64,000 nt of DNA. Origin: Paraburkholderia franconis. GTDB lineage: Bacteria > Pseudomonadota > Gammaproteobacteria > Burkholderiales > Burkholderiaceae. The position numbers and the translations under genes are program-made. The notes below the pieces were generated by a model. It saw nothing but the letters and a program-made list of their open reading frames with translations, searched no databases and had not been told where the DNA came from. Shown piece after piece: positions 17,783-27,560 of the stretch (position 1 is its first letter; every line of letters starts with the position of its first letter). Location: positions 1-64,000 of the forward strand of contig NZ_WHNP01000034.1 in the NCBI RefSeq assembly GCF_009362735.1, written 5' to 3'.

Positions 17783-18400
17783 TCATCCCGCTGACAGCAG
17801 CTTGCGCGGACCGCTGACGAACGGACTGCCCGGCTCGTAGAAGCGCAACAGACGATGCGTCTCGCGCGCGATGCCGATGCGCGTCGTCACCGCAAACGGC
17901 GCGGGCTTTCCGTCGATCGCACCGAGCCACAAGCCGCGCCCCGTGCAGAGGTCGGCGCCGTCAAAGCCCAGATCGATGCCAAGCGCGAGCGCGAGCCGGC
18001 CAGGCCCGCGCGCAAGATCGCGCGGCTTTGCATCCGGCCGGCGTGCCTGCATCCATTCGATGCCTTCGACAGGCTCCAGCGCGCGGATCAGCACGGCGGC
18101 CCCCGTCCCTTCGCGCTCGCTGACCACGTTGATCACGTTGTAGATGCCGTAGGTGAGCCGCACATACGCATGCCCGCGCTCGAGGAACATCGAGCCGTTG
18201 TACGCGCGCCGCCCCGGCCACGCGTGATTGGTCGAATCGCCGACGGGATACGCCTCCGTCTCGACGATGCGCCCCGCCACGCGCCCTTCGCGCAGATCGT
18301 GGACCAGGTATTTACCCAGCATGAAGCGCGCAAGGTCAACCGTATCGACGGGTAGATCGTTGCGACGTAGAGGAACGATAGGAAGTGTTGTCGTGACCAT
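17783..18400 (-). CDS. DNA-3-methyladenine glycosylase (AAG/MPG family)
   Basis: Base-excision repair enzyme removing alkylated purines. The 205-residue protein has the family features [13 protein letters not shown] near the start, the catalytic-Glu region RIVETEAY, the DNA-intercalating Tyr region and [13 protein letters not shown]. Length fits bacterial AAG proteins (about 200). ATG 18400 is chosen because the frame upstream has no family similarity; an ATG at 18457 is possible. Isolated gene. Confidence 0.9.
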   Translation of the reverse strand: MVTTTLPIVPLRRNDLPVDTVDLARFMLGKYLVHDLREGRVAGRIVETEAYPVGDSTNHAWPGRRAYNGSMFLERGHAYVRLTYGIYNVINVVSEREGTGAAVLIRALEPVEGIEWMQARRPDAKPRDLARGPGRLALALGIDLGFDGADLCTGRGLWLGAIDGKPAPFAVTTRIGIARETHRLLRFYEPGSPFVSGPRKLLSAG

Positions 18401-18797
18401 ACGGTGATTCGTCGGCGGCAAACGGGTCGGCGGCGTGCGCCAAACAGTTTGCAGCATGATGACGCGTCGCCCGTATCCATGCACGATGCACGCAATCCGG
18501 CACGAATGACGTCGATCCGGCGCCCATCCGTTGTACCGATGCCTCATCCTGACGACCCCATGTCTTCACCATGGAACCAATTGAGGTATCGTTACTGTCC
18601 GGCTAGCCGCATCGGTGTTCCGGCCTGCCCTCCAGATCGGCAAGCCACCCGATGCCTATCCAACCAGCAGCATCTTTCCAGCCGTTTTCATCGCGAAGTA
18701 CCGAAGTGGTAGTGCAGTCGTATCACGTATGACGGCCCGTTTGCCGGGTCCGTTCACGCGCGACACCGTCGCAAATCATGACAACAGGAGAAAGTGT
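18401..18797. other. Divergent intergenic region, no gene seen
   Basis: About 400 bases between the glycosylase and the BON-domain gene. Short frames on both strands lack ribosome sites and family similarity. It must contain the two divergent promoters. Confidence 0.4.
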
Positions 18798-19154
18798 ATG
18801 AAGGCGATTCAGGCAATCAAGTTGGTAGGTGGCGCGCTCGTGGTTCTGGCGTCGATCAACGCCTATGCTCAGGCAAGCGATGTCGACATGACCAACCAGC
18901 CCAGTGCGAAACAGACCGCGAAGGCAGCGAAATCGGCTGACCGCGCGCTGGCGAAGAAGGTGCGCGCCGCGCTGTCGAAGAGCAAGGACATCAGTGTCTC
19001 CAACATCACGGTCCGCGCGAAGAGCGGCGCGGTGACGCTGCAGGGCTCGGTACCGGAGCAGCCGCAAGTCGACAAAGCCACGCAGGTCGCGCAAAACGTG
19101 GCAGGCGTGACATCGGTGAAGAACGCGCTGACGATCCGCCCCGTCGGGCAATAA
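18798..19154 (+). CDS. BON-domain periplasmic protein
   Basis: A 118-residue exported protein. The signal peptide ends near INAYAQA (residue about 22) and one BON domain occupies residues about 48-115 (LAKKVRAALSKSKDISVSNI and KSGAVTLQGSVPEQPQ). BON proteins such as OsmY bind phospholipid and are typically stress-induced. The ATG is placed by an AGGAG ten bases upstream. A strong terminator follows, so it is monocistronic. Confidence 0.9.
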   Translation: MKAIQAIKLVGGALVVLASINAYAQASDVDMTNQPSAKQTAKAAKSADRALAKKVRAALSKSKDISVSNITVRAKSGAVTLQGSVPEQPQVDKATQVAQNVAGVTSVKNALTIRPVGQ

Positions 19155-19209
19155 GTTCCACGCCAAAGCCTCCGGGGCTCGCGACGCGGGCGCCCGGATC
19201 ATGCACGAC

Positions 19210-19247
19210 ACACCGCTCTTCGCCGCGAGGAGCGGTGTTTTTCTTTG
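19210..19247 (+). terminator. Rho-independent terminator of the BON gene
   Basis: A 9-base perfect stem (ACACCGCTC and GAGCGGTGT) with an 11-base loop is followed by a T-rich tail, 55 bases past the stop codon. Confidence 0.85.
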
Positions 19248-19381
19248 CGCGATGCGCGTCTTGACCTGACCTGTCATACACGCGGCGATCCGACCTGCTT
19301 TAATTTCATGGACGCGCGACTCGTGAGGCTGCGCATCCGCGCCCGGGTCATCCGAACAACGATAAACGGACTGAAACGCAC

Positions 19382-20467
19382 ATGGCATCGACCTCGCCCG
19401 TACTGCCCCGCTGGACGATCGCGGCCCCTCTGCTCGCGTGGGTCGTGCTCGGCGGCGCCTATGCGCTGCCCGGCAACGGGCTGCTGGTGACGCTCGCGGC
19501 CATCGCGCTCGGGTGCTCGGTATTCGCCGGCGTGCATCATGCGGAAGTGGTCGCGCATCGCATCGGCGAGCCGTTCGGCACGCTCGTGCTCGCCGTCGCC
19601 GTGACGGTGATCGAGGTCGCGCTGATCGTGTCGGTGATGCTGTCGGCCGGCCCGGAGAAAGCGGAACTCGCGCGCGATACCGTGTTCGCCGCCGTGATGC
19701 TCGTATGCAACGGCATCGTCGGCGTCTGCCTGCTGTTCGGCGGACTGCGCCATGGCGAGCAGGGCTTCCAGATTCGCGGCGCAAGCGCGGCGCTGGCCGT
19801 GCTCACGTCGTTGTCGGGGCTGTCGCTCGTGATGCCCAACTACATCAGCGTCACGCTCGGACCCGCGCTCACCGCCTCACAGCTTGCGTTCGCGGGCGTG
19901 TCTTCGCTGGTGCTGTACGGCGTCTTCGTGTTCGTGCAGACAGTGCGCCACCGCGACTACTTTCTCGCCGACGCAGCCGACGACGAAAGCGCGCACGCCG
20001 CGCCACCCAGCGCGCGCATTGCGCTGACGAGCAGCGTATTGCTGATGGTGTGCCTCGTCGCCGTCGTGCTGCTCGCGAAAGTGCTGTCGCCCGTCGTCGA
20101 GCGCGCGGTGCTCGAAGCGGGCGCGCCCATCGCCGTGGTCGGCATCGTGATCGCGGCGCTCGTGCTGCTGCCCGAAGGGCTTGCCGCCGTGCGCGCGGCA
20201 CGGGCCAACCGTTTGCAGACGAGCCTGAATCTCGCGCTCGGCTCGGCGCTCGCGAGCATCGGGCTGACGATTCCGACCGTCGCGCTGGTGTTCATATGGA
20301 TGGACCGTCCGCTCACGCTCGGCATCACGGGCAGGGACACCGTGCTGCTCGCGCTGACGCTTCTGATCAGCACGCTCACGCTCGGCACGGGGCGCACGAC
20401 GATCCTTCAGGGAGCCGTGCACCTGTCGCTGCTGGCCGCCTATCTGTTTCTGTCTTTCGTGCCCTGA
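19382..20467 (+). CDS. chaA: Ca2+/H+ antiporter, ChaA type
   Basis: A 361-residue inner-membrane cation/proton antiporter with about eleven hydrophobic segments. The two alpha-repeat signatures of the CaCA superfamily are visible: GEPFGTLVLAVAVTVIEVAL and LLPEGLAAVRAA followed by LNLALGSALASIGLTIP, each with the acidic residue expected for ion binding. Length fits ChaA (about 366). Convergent with the downstream LysR gene. Confidence 0.85.
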   Translation: MASTSPVLPRWTIAAPLLAWVVLGGAYALPGNGLLVTLAAIALGCSVFAGVHHAEVVAHRIGEPFGTLVLAVAVTVIEVALIVSVMLSAGPEKAELARDTVFAAVMLVCNGIVGVCLLFGGLRHGEQGFQIRGASAALAVLTSLSGLSLVMPNYISVTLGPALTASQLAFAGVSSLVLYGVFVFVQTVRHRDYFLADAADDESAHAAPPSARIALTSSVLLMVCLVAVVLLAKVLSPVVERAVLEAGAPIAVVGIVIAALVLLPEGLAAVRAARANRLQTSLNLALGSALASIGLTIPTVALVFIWMDRPLTLGITGRDTVLLALTLLISTLTLGTGRTTILQGAVHLSLLAAYLFLSFVP

Positions 20468-20535
20468 CGCATTCGATCTTCGCGGACTGAGCGTCTTGCG
20501 TTCGCAACGTCAATGCAATGTAAGCAGGCCGCCGC

Positions 20536-21426
20536 TCAACCCGCCCAGTGCCGGTCGATCCAGTCGCGAAAAAGATTGACCTTCTGCTGATGCGCGACGC
20601 TGTCGGGATACACGAGGTAGTAGCGCGCGCCCGTCGTGAGCACCGCATCGAACGGACGCACGAGACGCTGCGCGGCCACGTCTTCTTCGATCAGCGCGAG
20701 GTCACTGATTGCGACGCCGAAGCCTTGCAGCGCGGCGTTGGTGGCGAGATCGAGCGTATCGAAGCTCGGGCCGTGATCCGCGTCGACATCGCGCGCGTCC
20801 ACGTATTCGAGCCACGTTTTCCAGTCGCGATGATCGCGCGTCGGATGCAGCAGCGTGTGGCGCGCGAGATCGGCGGCGCTCGCAAGCGGCTTGTCCTGCA
20901 ACAGCTGCGGCGCGCATACGGGCGTCAGCCGCTCTTCGAAGAGCGGCACCGACTGCACATCGGCGCCCGCCGACGTGCCATAGACGATCGCGGCATCGAA
21001 CGGCTCGACCTGGAAGTCGACATCGTGCTGCCACGTCGTCGTGATCTGCACGTGAAGATCGGGATACTCGGCCTGGAACTGCATGATCTTGGGCAGCATC
21101 CAGCGCATCACGCAGGTCGGCACTTTCAGCGCGAGATCGGTGCGCTGGCGCGTGAGCCGCAGCGATATTTCTTCGATGCGCGCAAAGCTCTCTTTGACGG
21201 CGGGCAGCAGCAGTTCGCCTTCCGCCGTCAGCGTGAGGCCTTTCGCGTGGCGCTTGAAGAGCGGGAACCGGTAGTAGTCCTCGAGCGCGAGAATCTGGCG
21301 GCTCACGGCGCCCTGCGTGAGACACAGATGCTCGGCTGCGCGCGTGAAGCTGCGATGGCGCGCCACTGTCTCGAAGATCTGCAAGGCGTTCAGGGGCGGA
21401 AGTCGTCGCATGGGCGTGGATCGCAT
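20536..21426 (-). CDS. LysR-family transcriptional regulator (GcvA-like)
   Basis: A 296-residue regulator with PPLNALQIFETVARHRSFTR and the HTH AAEHLCLTQGAVSRQI, both typical of the GcvA subgroup, and an effector domain from about 95. Start ATG 21426, or 21411 without the first five residues. It is divergent from the ABC transporter operon that starts 260 bases away and is its likely regulator. Confidence 0.9.
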   Translation of the reverse strand: MRSTPMRRLPPLNALQIFETVARHRSFTRAAEHLCLTQGAVSRQILALEDYYRFPLFKRHAKGLTLTAEGELLLPAVKESFARIEEISLRLTRQRTDLALKVPTCVMRWMLPKIMQFQAEYPDLHVQITTTWQHDVDFQVEPFDAAIVYGTSAGADVQSVPLFEERLTPVCAPQLLQDKPLASAADLARHTLLHPTRDHRDWKTWLEYVDARDVDADHGPSFDTLDLATNAALQGFGVAISDLALIEEDVAAQRLVRPFDAVLTTGARYYLVYPDSVAHQQKVNLFRDWIDRHWAG

Positions 21427-21685
21427 CAGTAAAAATCATCGGGCGTGACGCTTCGACTCGAAGCACGCGGCCGACCATTCCCAAGCATACGCGATCCAAA
21501 ATTCTCCGGGCACCGTTCGTCATGCGCGGCGCTCATGCGGCAGCGGCTTCGGGACAACCCGTACGGCATGAGCGCACGTCATGGCGTCCATGCGCAGATT
21601 TCGATTGTTTGCGGATTTTGGCAAACCTAGAGTGACCCTCACCCGTAGTCCCCGCAGCCCCAACCTTCAACGAAAGGATGCACCG

Positions 21686-22495
21686 ATGACCTTCGCCGCC
21701 CTCTACCGCCGCCGCTTCTCCCACGCGTTCGCGGCCTTTGCCTTGACGGGCGCCGCGTTGTCCGCGTTCGCCCCGCTCGCGCATGCGGATGCCCTCGACA
21801 CGATCACGAAGGCGGGCATCGTGCGCGTCGGCGTGTTCGAGGATTATCCGCCGTTCGGCTCGATCGGCCCCGACATGAAGCCGCAAGGCTATGACATCGA
21901 CGTCGCGAATCTGATCGGCAAGTCGCTCGGCGTGAAGGTGGAGCTGGTGCCCGTGACGGGCGACAACCGCATGGCGTATCTCGCCGACCACAAGGCGGAC
22001 ATGCTGCTGTCCGTCGGCCAGACGCCCGAGCGCGAGAAGGTGATCGACTTCTCGCAGCCCTACGCGCCTTACTACCTCGCCGTGTTCGGCCCGAAGACGG
22101 TGAAGGTGAAGGACGCAGGCGATCTCGCGGGCAAGAGCATTTCGGTTGCGCGCGGCACGCTGGAGGACCTGAGCGTGACGAAGATCGCGCCGCCGTCGGC
22201 GAACATCAAGCGCTTCGACGATCCGAACGGCGCTATTTCTGCATTTCTTTCTGGTCAGGTACAGTTGATGGTCGTAGGCAACGATGTGGGCGCGACGATA
22301 CTCGCGCGCCATCCCGCCAACGATCCCGAGCAGAAGTTCTCGCTGTTCAGTTCGCCCGATCACGTCGGCTTGAACAAGAACGAGCCGCGCCTGCTGAAGA
22401 AAGTCGACGAAACCATCGCGCGCGCCCGCAAGGACGGCACGATGAACGCGATCTCGCAGAAGTGGCTGCGCGCGCCGCTGCCGGAGAATCTCTGA
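21686..22495 (+). CDS. ABC transporter substrate-binding protein, polar amino-acid family
   Basis: A 269-residue periplasmic protein with a signal peptide (cleavage near AHADAL, residue about 34). The family-3 solute-binding fold starts AGIVRVGVFEDYPPFG and continues with PQGYDIDVANLIGKSLGVKV. It should deliver an amino acid or similar polar ligand to the two permeases encoded next. The ATG at 21686 has GAAAGGA upstream; earlier codons are not family-like. Confidence 0.9.
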   Translation: MTFAALYRRRFSHAFAAFALTGAALSAFAPLAHADALDTITKAGIVRVGVFEDYPPFGSIGPDMKPQGYDIDVANLIGKSLGVKVELVPVTGDNRMAYLADHKADMLLSVGQTPEREKVIDFSQPYAPYYLAVFGPKTVKVKDAGDLAGKSISVARGTLEDLSVTKIAPPSANIKRFDDPNGAISAFLSGQVQLMVVGNDVGATILARHPANDPEQKFSLFSSPDHVGLNKNEPRLLKKVDETIARARKDGTMNAISQKWLRAPLPENL

Positions 22496-22561
22496 GTCCT
22501 TGCGTTGAAGTCCTTGCATTGAAGTCCTCTTGATCGCCGATGCCACGATGAGCCGCATACG

Positions 22562-23317
22562 ATGAGTTACTCGTTCGATTTCAGCAGCTTCGACATGTAC
22601 GCGGGCATGCTCGTGCGTGGCGTCGGCGTGACGCTCGGGCTCACGGCCGTCTCGACCGTGCTGGGCGGCGTCGTCGGCATTGGGGGCGCGGCGGCTGCCG
22701 CGTCCGGTCCGAAATGGGCGCGCGCGCTGATCGCCACGTATGTCGAGCTGATCCGCAACACGCCGTTTCTCGTGCAGCTCTTCTTCGTGTTCTTCGGGCT
22801 GCCGAGCCTCGGCATCCACATCGATGAGATCGAGGCCGCGATTCTCGCGATGACGGTCAATCTTGGTGCGTACGCAATCGAAATCGTGCGCGCCGGCATC
22901 GAGTCGATTCCGCACGGACAGGTTCAGGCCGCGCAGGCGCTCGGCCTGGAGAAGCGCCAGGTGTTTCGCCATGTCGTGCTGCCGCAGGCGGTCGCCAACG
23001 TGTTCCCCGCGTTGCTGAGCCAGGTGCTGATCGTGATGCTCGGCTCGGCCGTGGTGTCGCAGATCTCGGTGCCCGATCTGACCTACGCGGCGAACTACAT
23101 CCAGTCGCGCAACTTCCGCTCGTTCGAGGCGTACCTGATCATCACCGCGACGTATCTGGTGCTGTCGATCGTCTTGCGTCGACTGCTGAACCGGCTCGGC
23201 AAGGGGCTCTTCGCAGGGCGCGCGGCCCGCTCCACGGATGCGCCGCGCGGCCTCTTTCGCAACCTCCTCGGATGGCGCGGCGCGCGTCCGGCGCCGTCGA
23301 CGGAGCGGCCGTCATGA
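22562..23317 (+). CDS. Polar amino-acid ABC transporter permease (HisMQ type), first subunit
   Basis: A 251-residue inner-membrane protein with five or six hydrophobic segments. The family signature ELIRNTPFLVQLFFVFFGLP is followed by the cytoplasmic EAA loop (QVQAAQALGLEKRQVFRHVV) that would dock an ATPase. It overlaps the next permease gene by ATGA, so the two are translationally coupled. The C-terminal tail is long and Arg/Pro-rich. Confidence 0.9.
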   Translation: MSYSFDFSSFDMYAGMLVRGVGVTLGLTAVSTVLGGVVGIGGAAAAASGPKWARALIATYVELIRNTPFLVQLFFVFFGLPSLGIHIDEIEAAILAMTVNLGAYAIEIVRAGIESIPHGQVQAAQALGLEKRQVFRHVVLPQAVANVFPALLSQVLIVMLGSAVVSQISVPDLTYAANYIQSRNFRSFEAYLIITATYLVLSIVLRRLLNRLGKGLFAGRAARSTDAPRGLFRNLLGWRGARPAPSTERPS

Positions 23318-23970
23318 TCGAATTCACGCTGTGGGACATCGCGCGCAATCTGCTGCTCGCCGCGCGCTGGACGGTGCTGCTGTCGCTGATCGCGTTCGTC
23401 GGCGGCGGCATCGTCGGGCTGTTGCTGCTCGCGATGCGCGTGTCGCCGTTGTCGTGGCTGAGGCGCGTCGTCGTGCTGTATGTCGAGCTGTTCCAGGGCA
23501 CGCCGTTGCTGATGCAGCTCTTTCTCGCGTTCTTCGGCTTGCCTTTGCTCGGCGTCGACGTATCGCCGTGGGTCGCCGCGACCGTCACGCTGACGCTATA
23601 CACGAGCGCGTATCTCGCGGACATCTGGCGCGGCTGCGTCGAAGCGGTGCCGCGCGGACAATGGGCCGCGGGCGCAAGCCTCGGCATGACGTTCGGCCAG
23701 CAGCTGCGCTATATCGTGTGGCCGCAGGCGCTGAAGATCGCCGTCGCGCCGACGGTCGGGTTTCTCGTGCAAGTGGTCAAGAGCACGGCGCTCACGTCGA
23801 TCATCGGCTTCATCGAACTCACGAAGACGGGCACGATGATCACCAATGCGGCGTTCCGGCCGTTTCCGATCTATGGAATGGTCGCGCTGCTGTACTTCGC
23901 GATGTGCTTTCCGTTGACGTGGTATGCGCGGGTGCTTGAGCGCAAGCAGAAGGTCGGGCAGCATCGGTGA
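23314..23970 (+). CDS. Polar amino-acid ABC transporter permease (HisMQ type), second subunit
   Basis: A 218-residue inner-membrane permease with ELFQGTPLLMQLFLAFFGLP and the EAA loop GQWAAGASLGMTFGQQLRY. The ATG lies within the last codon overlap of the first permease. The operon ends here without an ATP-binding subunit, so a shared ATPase must be supplied from another locus. Confidence 0.9.
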   Translation: MIEFTLWDIARNLLLAARWTVLLSLIAFVGGGIVGLLLLAMRVSPLSWLRRVVVLYVELFQGTPLLMQLFLAFFGLPLLGVDVSPWVAATVTLTLYTSAYLADIWRGCVEAVPRGQWAAGASLGMTFGQQLRYIVWPQALKIAVAPTVGFLVQVVKSTALTSIIGFIELTKTGTMITNAAFRPFPIYGMVALLYFAMCFPLTWYARVLERKQKVGQHR

Positions 23971-24030
23971 CGTTCTTTCGTTGCGAAGGTGCCTGCATTG
24001 AAAATGCGAGCGCCTTCGCCCACAAAACGC

Positions 24031-25299
24031 TTATCGTGCAGCCTGAGTCGCCTTCCTCAACTTCGCGACGTCGGCCGCGCCGACAGCAGGCGCACCGTTA
24101 TTCCAGCCCGCGCGAACGAACGTGAGCACATCGGCGATCTGCTGATCGTTCAGCACGCTCGCGTACTTCGGCATCGGATACGGCGCGGGAATACCGCCGA
24201 TCACGAGGTCTTCCGTGCCGTTCAGCGTCACGTTGATCAGCGATGTCGCGTCCTTTTCCAGCACGTTCGGGTTGCCGGCGAGCGGCGCGAGCATCGGCGC
24301 GAACGCGCGTCCATCGACGCCATGACAGTGCATGCAGTACGCCGTATAGACGCGCGCGCCCGCATCATTGGCCGGCCGCGTCAGCGACACTTTCGTCGCC
24401 TTCGCATCGTATGCGTACGCGGGACCGCCCGAGCCGCCCGCCGCAGGCAACGACTTCAGATAGCGCGCCATCGCGGCGACATCGGCATCTGTCATGGCTT
24501 GCGTGCTGTTGTTGATCACGCTCGTCATCGCGCCGAATGCGGACGCATGCCGACTCGCGCCCGTCTTCAGGAACTGAGCGACGTCCGCGTCGGACCAGCG
24601 GCCGAGACCCGTGTTGTGCTCGCCCGTCAGATTCGATGCGAACCAGTTCTCGAGCACGCCGCCCGTCAGATACGCGTTGCTGCTTTCGTCGAGCGCCTTC
24701 TCCTCGAACGCGATGCCACGCGGCGTGTGACACGAGCCGCAATGCCCGAGGCCCTGGATCAGATACGCGCCGCGATTCCACGCAACGTCCTTGTCCGGCT
24801 TGTTCTGATACACGCCGTTGTCGAGAAAGACCAGGTTCCAGAGTTTCAGCGGCCAGCGCATGTTGAGCGGCCACTTGATATCGGACTCGCGATTCGCCTG
24901 CTTCACGGGGGCGACACCGTTCATGAAGTACGCGTAGAGCGCATGCATGTCGTCGTCGTTGACCTTCGCGTACGACGGATATGGCATCGCCGGATACAGG
25001 TTGTGGCCGTCCTTCGCGACGCCCTCGCGCATCGCGTGCCTGAAATCGTCCTCGCTGTAGCGGCCGATGCCTGTGTCCGGGTCGGGCGTGATGTTGGTCG
25101 AGTAGATCGCGCCCATCGGCGTCGTCATCTGCAGGCCGCCCGCGAACGGCTTGCCGTGCGGCGCCGAGTGGCACGCGATGCAATCGCCCGCCTTCGCCAG
25201 ATATTCGCCGCGTTTGACGAGAGCGTCGTCGGCAGCGTGGGTGATGGCAGGCAGCGCAAGCACGGCTGCTGTAACGAATGCCTTCCATGTCGTGTTCAT
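24031..25299 (-). CDS. Triheme cytochrome c, electron acceptor subunit of a molybdenum hydroxylase
   Basis: A 422-residue periplasmic protein with a signal peptide and three haem-binding motifs, CIACH, CGSCH and CMHCH, each in a separate cytochrome c domain (about 35-140, 180-290 and 315-415). This layout matches cytochrome subunits of membrane-linked aldehyde/alcohol dehydrogenases. It follows IorB by 13 bases and has GGAGG before its ATG. It should pass electrons from the IorAB enzyme to the respiratory chain. Confidence 0.9.
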   Translation of the reverse strand: MNTTWKAFVTAAVLALPAITHAADDALVKRGEYLAKAGDCIACHSAPHGKPFAGGLQMTTPMGAIYSTNITPDPDTGIGRYSEDDFRHAMREGVAKDGHNLYPAMPYPSYAKVNDDDMHALYAYFMNGVAPVKQANRESDIKWPLNMRWPLKLWNLVFLDNGVYQNKPDKDVAWNRGAYLIQGLGHCGSCHTPRGIAFEEKALDESSNAYLTGGVLENWFASNLTGEHNTGLGRWSDADVAQFLKTGASRHASAFGAMTSVINNSTQAMTDADVAAMARYLKSLPAAGGSGGPAYAYDAKATKVSLTRPANDAGARVYTAYCMHCHGVDGRAFAPMLAPLAGNPNVLEKDATSLINVTLNGTEDLVIGGIPAPYPMPKYASVLNDQQIADVLTFVRAGWNNGAPAVGAADVAKLRKATQAAR

Positions 25300-25312
25300 C
25301 GCAGGCCTCCGT

Positions 25313-27559
25313 TCACGCACTCATCAACTGATTGCCGACGGGCAACTGCCGCAGCCGCTTGCCCGTCGCCGCATAGATCGCATTGGCGATCGCGGGAATC
25401 ACGGCGGCCGTCCCCGGCTCGCCGATGCCGCCCGGCGCCTCGCCGCTCTTCACGATATGCACGTCGATCGGCGGCGTTTCGTTGATGCGCAGCATCCGGT
25501 AGTCGGTGAAATTGCTCTGCTGCACGCGGCCGCGGTCGAGCGTGATCTCGCTATAGAGCGTCGCTGTGATCGCGAAGATCACGCCGCCCTGAATCTGCGC
25601 TTCGACGGTGTTCGGATTGACGACCATCCCGCAATCGACCGCGCACACCACGCGATTCACCTTGACCTCGCCCTGATCGACGGTCACATCGGCGACCATC
25701 GACAGATAGCTGCCGAACGCATGCATCACCGATACGCCGCGCCCCTGACCCTTCGGCAGCGCGCCGCCATAGCCGGCCGCCTGGGTCGCGACGTTCAGCA
25801 CATTCAGCGCGCGCGGCGACTTGCCGAGCAGATCGCGCCGGTACTTGACGGGGTCCACCTTCGCTTGCGCCGCGAGTTCGTCGATGAAGCTCTCGACGAC
25901 CCACGTGCCCCGCGTCGGCCCCACGCCGCGCCAGAAGGCCGTAGGTATGTCGCGCGGCTCCTGGCGCACGTAGTCGACGAGCTGGTTCGGCAGGTCGTAC
26001 GGCAGGTCGGCCGCCACCTCGACGGCATCGGGATCGACGCCGTTCTTCACGGCGGGCGGCGCGAAGCGCGCGAGAATCGATGAGCCGACGATCCGATGCT
26101 GCCACGCGATCGGCTTGCCGTTCGCGTCGAGCCCGGCCGAAATCCTGTCGTAGTAGTACGGGCGATACATGTCGTGCTGGATGTCCTCTTCGCGCGTCCA
26201 CGTCACCTTAACGGGCACATTCAGTTGCTTGCCGACTTTCACCGCCTGCGTGACCATGTCGGCTTCGAGCCGCCGGCCGAAGCCGCCGCCGAGCAGATGG
26301 TTGTGCACGACAATTTTTTCCGGCGGCAGCCCTGTCACTTTGGCGCCCGCATCCCGCGCCCGCGTCGGCACCTGCGTACCGACCCAGATATCGCAGCCGT
26401 CTGGCTTCACATGGACCGTGCAGTTGATCGGCTCCATCGTCGCGTGCGCGAGAAACGGCTGCTGATACACGGCATCGACGCGCGTCTTCGCCTGCGAGAA
26501 CGCGTTGTTCACGTCGCCCTCCTTGCGCGCGACGGCGCCTTCGCGCTGCGACGCTTTCACGAGATCGTCGACGATCGTCTGCGTCGATACCGACGCGCCC
26601 GCGCCTTCGTTCCATGTGATCTTCAACGCCGCCGCGCCGCGTTTCGCGGCCCACGTGTGAGCGCCGATCACGGCGACGCCATTGTCGATCTTCATGATCT
26701 GACGCACACCGGGAATCTTCTTCGCGGCCGTATCGTCGACGCTCGCGAGCGTCCCGCCGAACACGGGGCAGTTGACGATGGCCGCATAGACCATGTCGGG
26801 GAGACGCACGTCGAGACCGAACATCGCGCTGCCGTCCACTTTTTCCGGCGAGTCGAGACGCTTTGCCTGCGTGCCGATCAGCTTGAAGTCCTTCGGGTCT
26901 TTCAGCGTCACGTTCTGCGGCACGGGCAGCTTCGCGGCGACATCGGCGAGTTGCCCATAGCCGATGCTGCGCTTGCTCTCCGCGTGAACCACCTGGCCGT
27001 TCTCCGCATGACACGACGCCGGGTCCACCTGCCACTGCTGTGCGGCGGCGTTGATCAGCAGCACGCGCGTCGTCGCACCCGCGCGGCGCATCGGCTCCCA
27101 CGCATAGCGGATCGACGTCGAGCCGCCCGTCAGCTGGCCGCCGAGCAGCGGATCGGTGAAGAGTTTTTCGTTGGGCGGCGCATGGTCGATCGTCACGCTG
27201 TCGAGCGGCACTTCGAGTTCTTCCGCGATCAGCATTGGAATCGACGTGTACACGCCCTGTCCCATTTCGACCTTCGGGACGATCAGCGTGACCTTGCCCG
27301 CCGTGTCGATCTGCACAAAGGCGTTTGGCGCGAGCACGCCATTTTGCGGCGTCTCGACGCCATCGCCGCCGATCACCGTCTTGCGTGCGTCGCCTTGGCC
27401 GCCCTGACTTTGCGCGGGCACGCTGAAGCCGAGCAGCAAACCGCCGCCCGCCATCGCGGCGACGCTCGCACTGAACTTCAGAAACGCGCGGCGCGTGACG
27501 GGCGAATGGTCGTCGTCGCGCGGCTTGCCGTTTTGAGCATCGAGCAATCCTTGCGACAT
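25313..27559 (-). CDS. iorB: Xanthine-dehydrogenase-family molybdopterin-binding subunit (IorB-like)
   Basis: A 748-residue large subunit of an isoquinoline 1-oxidoreductase-type or aldehyde dehydrogenase. A Tat signal (RRAFLKFSAS) lies at residues 23-32, so the folded holoenzyme is exported. Molybdopterin-domain motifs include VEMGQGVYT, GGGFGRRLEAD and GIGEPGTAAVIPAIANA near the end, with the candidate catalytic Glu in GEPG. It overlaps the reading context of iorA (two bases apart) with GGAGG inside the iorA end. The true substrate may be an aldehyde or an N-heterocycle. Confidence 0.88.
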   Translation of the reverse strand: MSQGLLDAQNGKPRDDDHSPVTRRAFLKFSASVAAMAGGGLLLGFSVPAQSQGGQGDARKTVIGGDGVETPQNGVLAPNAFVQIDTAGKVTLIVPKVEMGQGVYTSIPMLIAEELEVPLDSVTIDHAPPNEKLFTDPLLGGQLTGGSTSIRYAWEPMRRAGATTRVLLINAAAQQWQVDPASCHAENGQVVHAESKRSIGYGQLADVAAKLPVPQNVTLKDPKDFKLIGTQAKRLDSPEKVDGSAMFGLDVRLPDMVYAAIVNCPVFGGTLASVDDTAAKKIPGVRQIMKIDNGVAVIGAHTWAAKRGAAALKITWNEGAGASVSTQTIVDDLVKASQREGAVARKEGDVNNAFSQAKTRVDAVYQQPFLAHATMEPINCTVHVKPDGCDIWVGTQVPTRARDAGAKVTGLPPEKIVVHNHLLGGGFGRRLEADMVTQAVKVGKQLNVPVKVTWTREEDIQHDMYRPYYYDRISAGLDANGKPIAWQHRIVGSSILARFAPPAVKNGVDPDAVEVAADLPYDLPNQLVDYVRQEPRDIPTAFWRGVGPTRGTWVVESFIDELAAQAKVDPVKYRRDLLGKSPRALNVLNVATQAAGYGGALPKGQGRGVSVMHAFGSYLSMVADVTVDQGEVKVNRVVCAVDCGMVVNPNTVEAQIQGGVIFAITATLYSEITLDRGRVQQSNFTDYRMLRINETPPIDVHIVKSGEAPGGIGEPGTAAVIPAIANAIYAATGKRLRQLPVGNQLMSA

Positions 27560-27560
27560 G

